The translations under genes and the position numbers were made by a program. A stretch of 34,811 nucleotides of DNA, from positions 1 to 34,811 of the forward strand of contig JAMDDV010000004.1 in assembly GCA_023488455.1 (NCBI GenBank), given 5' to 3'. Each line of letters begins with the position of its first letter. The first letter of the stretch is position 1. The stretch is from Actinomycetota bacterium (GTDB lineage Bacteria; Actinomycetota; Humimicrobiia; Hakubellales; JAMDDV01). The notes beneath the pieces are model-generated. The model was not told where the DNA came from, ran no database searches, and was given only the letters and a program-made list of their open reading frames with translations. Positions 32,718-34,811 of this stretch are shown in pieces.

Positions 32718-33536
32718 TTGCCTGAACTTCCTGAGGTCGAAACATATAAAAGAGATTTATTAAAGCATTTTAAGGGGAAGGTCCTTGAGCATGCATATCT
32801 GGGACGAGAGAGAAGCTCTAATGTGTCTTGCCAGGATTTTAATAAAGAGCTTTCCGGTAAGAGGCTTCTTGATATAAGAAGGTTTGGTAAGATGCTTTCC
32901 TTTGATTTCGAAGGTGGTATTAGCATGCTGGTTCATCTTATGATATCGGGCAGATATATAATTTCTAATGAAAGAAGGTTGCCGGATAGATCGACACAGG
33001 TCGCATTCTGGTTTGAGGGTAATGAGTCACTTCTGATACGTTACCTGTTTTTGGGTTTTTGCAGGCTATATAAGACTTCTGAGTTGGATGAATGTGATGA
33101 AGTTAAAAAGCTTGGGATCGACCCGACCTCCTCAGATTTTAATCTCGAATATGTCGATCATATCTTTGATTCAAAAAAGGGCAACATAAAAAGTCTACTT
33201 TTGGATCAGGGTTTCTTATCGGGTATTGGTAACATATATGCTGACGAGATTTTGTTTCAGGCCGGCATTTCACCGTACAGGAAGATAAATAGTTTAAGCA
33301 AAGCAGAAAAATCTAAACTTTATGAAGCGATAGTTTATCAGCTTCAGCTTGGGATAGAGATGCGTGGTGCAACGATACAAAGTTATGCCGATATATATGG
33401 CAATCCGGGCAGTTTTCAGGATAATATTAAGGTTCATTCGAAAAAGGATGCCGATTGTGTTAATTGTGGGCACAAACTAGTAAGGGCTAAGGTTGGTGGA
33501 AGAGGCACATATTATTGCCCAAGCTGTCAAAAGTGA
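32718..33536 (+). CDS. mutM: Formamidopyrimidine-DNA glycosylase
   Basis: Start TTG 32718 is chosen because it puts the catalytic Pro directly after Met (PELPEVETY), and TTGGAG (32706-32711) lies 6 nt upstream; an upstream TTG would bury Pro. The 272-residue product has RRFGKMLSFDFEGG and LVHLMISGRY for lesion recognition, QGFLSGIGNIYADEILF, and a C-terminal zinc finger CVNCGHKL to YYCPSCQ. It removes oxidised purines such as 8-oxoG and nicks the strand. MTA phosphorylase follows 15 nt later. Confidence 0.95.
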   Translation: MPELPEVETYKRDLLKHFKGKVLEHAYLGRERSSNVSCQDFNKELSGKRLLDIRRFGKMLSFDFEGGISMLVHLMISGRYIISNERRLPDRSTQVAFWFEGNESLLIRYLFLGFCRLYKTSELDECDEVKKLGIDPTSSDFNLEYVDHIFDSKKGNIKSLLLDQGFLSGIGNIYADEILFQAGISPYRKINSLSKAEKSKLYEAIVYQLQLGIEMRGATIQSYADIYGNPGSFQDNIKVHSKKDADCVNCGHKLVRAKVGGRGTYYCPSCQK

Positions 33537-33551
33537 TAGGATGGAGGAAAG

Positions 33552-34349
33552 ATGAGTAAAGCCGAAATAGGAGTGTTTGGAGGTTCAGGGTTTTATTCTT
33601 TTCTGGATAACGTAGAGGAGATCGTCATGGATACCCCCTACAATGCTCCAAGTGATGTAATAAGGATAGGGGAAATTGAGGGTAGAAAAGTCGCTTTTTT
33701 GCCGAGGCATGGTTCCAGACATCAATATCCTCCACATATGATAAATTATCGAGCGAATGTCTGGTCCATGAAGCAGCTTGGCGTCACTCGCATAATTTCC
33801 CCCTGTGCAGCCGGGAGCCTTCAGGCATATGTTAAACCAGGCGATTTTGTGATCTGCGATCAGATAGTTGATAGGACCACTGGCAGGAAGGATACGTTCT
33901 ACGATGGTCCAGCTACAACTCATGTGAGCTTTGCTGAGCCCTATTGTCCGGATATGCGAAGAGTGATTATAAATTATGCAAAGGAGGCTGCTATAACGGT
34001 TTTTGAAGAGGGTACAGTGGTCGTGATACAGGGCCCTCGTTTCAGCACGCTTGCTGAGAGCAGGTGGTTCTCCTCAAACGGCTGGGAGGTAATAAATATG
34101 ACCCAATATCCTGAGGCGATACTGGCTCGCGAGCTTGAAATATGCTTTGCAAATATATCGCTGATCACTGACTATGATGTGGGGTTGGAGGGCCATCCGG
34201 AGATAAGACCGGTCACGCACGAGGAAGTAATCGAGGTTTTTAATGCTAATAACGAAAAGCTGCGGAAGCTGCTTTTTAGCGTCATCCCAAAGCTACCAGA
34301 AGAGAGGAGCTGCATTTGCTCGCGCGCCCTAGAGGGAGCGCGTTTTTAA
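33552..34349 (+). CDS. mtnP: S-methyl-5'-thioadenosine phosphorylase
   Basis: A 265-residue protein. IGVFGGSGFYSFLD, FLPRHGSRHQYPPHMINYRAN, PCAAGSL and QGPRFSTLAESRWF are typical of MTAP. NMTQYPEAILAREL and ITDYDVGLEG are at the substrate and purine sites, with Asp in TDYD as expected for 6-aminopurine substrates. It releases adenine from MTA, which Apt (11940) can recycle. Ribosome site GGAGGAAAG precedes the ATG. A terminator hairpin overlaps its stop codon. Confidence 0.92.
   Translation: MSKAEIGVFGGSGFYSFLDNVEEIVMDTPYNAPSDVIRIGEIEGRKVAFLPRHGSRHQYPPHMINYRANVWSMKQLGVTRIISPCAAGSLQAYVKPGDFVICDQIVDRTTGRKDTFYDGPATTHVSFAEPYCPDMRRVIINYAKEAAITVFEEGTVVVIQGPRFSTLAESRWFSSNGWEVINMTQYPEAILARELEICFANISLITDYDVGLEGHPEIRPVTHEEVIEVFNANNEKLRKLLFSVIPKLPEERSCICSRALEGARF
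34323..34347 (+). terminator. Terminator overlapping the mtnP stop
   Basis: CGCGC (34323-34327) pairs with GCGCG (34338-34342), with two more C-G pairs beyond a bulged A, followed by five T (34343-34347). The stop TAA lies in the T tract. Confidence 0.6.
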
Positions 34350-34381
34350 AAATATTTAAGAATATTTTAAAGTGAGGGTAT

Positions 34382-34811
34382 ATGTTGTTCAGATCATCAG
34401 TAAGGCTCTTTAAGATTTTTGGGATAGAGGTTGGCCTGAACTATTCCTGGTTTATAATTTTTGCGTTGATAACATATACGCTTACAACCTCGTTTTTCCC
34501 AACCAGTTTGCCGAATGCCAGCATTCCCATCTATATAGTTTTGGGAATAATCACCTCGATACTGTTTTTCTTTTCAGTTCTGTTCCATGAGCTTTCACAT
34601 TCACTCGTAGCAAGAAAAAACGGTATACCCATTGATAAAATTAGCCTGTTTGTATTTGGCGGCGTGGCGCAGATGACCAAAGAACCGGATACACCAAAAG
34701 CCGAGCTTCTGATGGCGATTGCCGGACCCCTGTCCAGTTTTGTACTTGGAGTGTTTTTTGGAGCGATTTTTTTAATTTTCAGGTTTGTATATTCTGTTAA
34801 GTTCATCTCTG
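34382..34811 (+). CDS. Site-2 protease (M50), C-terminus beyond window
   Basis: Only the first 143 codons are present, from ATG 34382, with GAGGG before it. Several hydrophobic spans and the zinc motif HELSHS (HExxH) in LFHELSHSLVARKNGIPIDKI, then LFVFGGVAQM and AIAGPLSSFVLG, mark an M50 intramembrane metalloprotease. It cuts membrane-bound substrates such as anti-sigma factors. The family's second metal motif (NxxPxxxLDG) should lie outside the window. Confidence 0.92.
   Translation, partial: MLFRSSVRLFKIFGIEVGLNYSWFIIFALITYTLTTSFFPTSLPNASIPIYIVLGIITSILFFFSVLFHELSHSLVARKNGIPIDKISLFVFGGVAQMTKEPDTPKAELLMAIAGPLSSFVLGVFFGAIFLIFRFVYSVKFIS

Overview
Bacterial chromosome segment of about 34.8 kb, moderately AT-rich, with mostly plus-strand operons. 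The gene mix suggests a deep-branching, probably anaerobic Gram-positive-type lineage: a GerMN-AMIN lipoprotein, a coiled-coil plus 3D-domain wall protein, a DUF1844 protein, AmrS, MetX/MetW, a NapH-like ferredoxin, several c-di-GMP proteins, and -10 boxes lying almost on start codons. An uncultured Actinobacteriota-like or Firmicutes-like group fits, but this is inference and no 16S marker is present.

Layout. 1-2466: partial transglutaminase-like protein (minus strand) and a PAS-PAS-GGDEF diguanylate cyclase. 2540-6922: an accessory operon with its own promoter: a frameshifted TcmP-like gene, a spore-photoproduct-lyase-like radical SAM protein, a metallo-beta-lactamase/beta-CASP nuclease-like protein and a Fic protein. 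The first three are 3 nt apart. 7165-10678: a promoter, a roughly 105-nt structured leader ending in an intrinsic terminator, two tandem genes for almost identical 23-residue hydrophobic peptides, then a membrane HD-GYP protein, an MFS transporter and a small membrane protein. 10631-14710: an M28-like membrane protein that has lost most metal ligands (minus strand), then apt, DUF1844, amrS and a GNAT gene.

14798-17239: tRNA-Arg(CCG) followed by an AT-rich 2.3-kb islet bounded by a 20-nt direct repeat of the tRNA 3' end (19/20 identical). It carries a Panacea-type antitoxin, a partner that looks like a divergent MazF/PemK toxin, and small unknown ORFs; no integrase is present. 17263-21032: HtrA-like protease, iron-type alcohol dehydrogenase, and a GGDEF/HD-GYP protein whose PAS-coding 5' end has no usable start codon. 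21093-24733: PadR regulator with a near-consensus promoter and an overlapping inverted repeat, a membrane ferredoxin, a GNAT protein, a decayed ECF sigma factor and two membrane proteins. 24730-34811: metX-metW, 3D-domain protein, nitroreductase, small zinc-ribbon protein, GerMN-AMIN lipoprotein (minus), flavin reductase, a coiled-coil membrane protein, a pyrE-like gene with a changed PRPP loop, a membrane protein (minus), mutM, an MTA phosphorylase gene and a partial site-2 protease.

The strongest candidates for something undescribed are (1) the attenuator leader plus twin micropeptides in front of an HD-GYP receptor-like protein, (2) the TcmP / radical SAM / beta-CASP / Fic operon, and (3) the tRNA-borne Panacea toxin-antitoxin islet.
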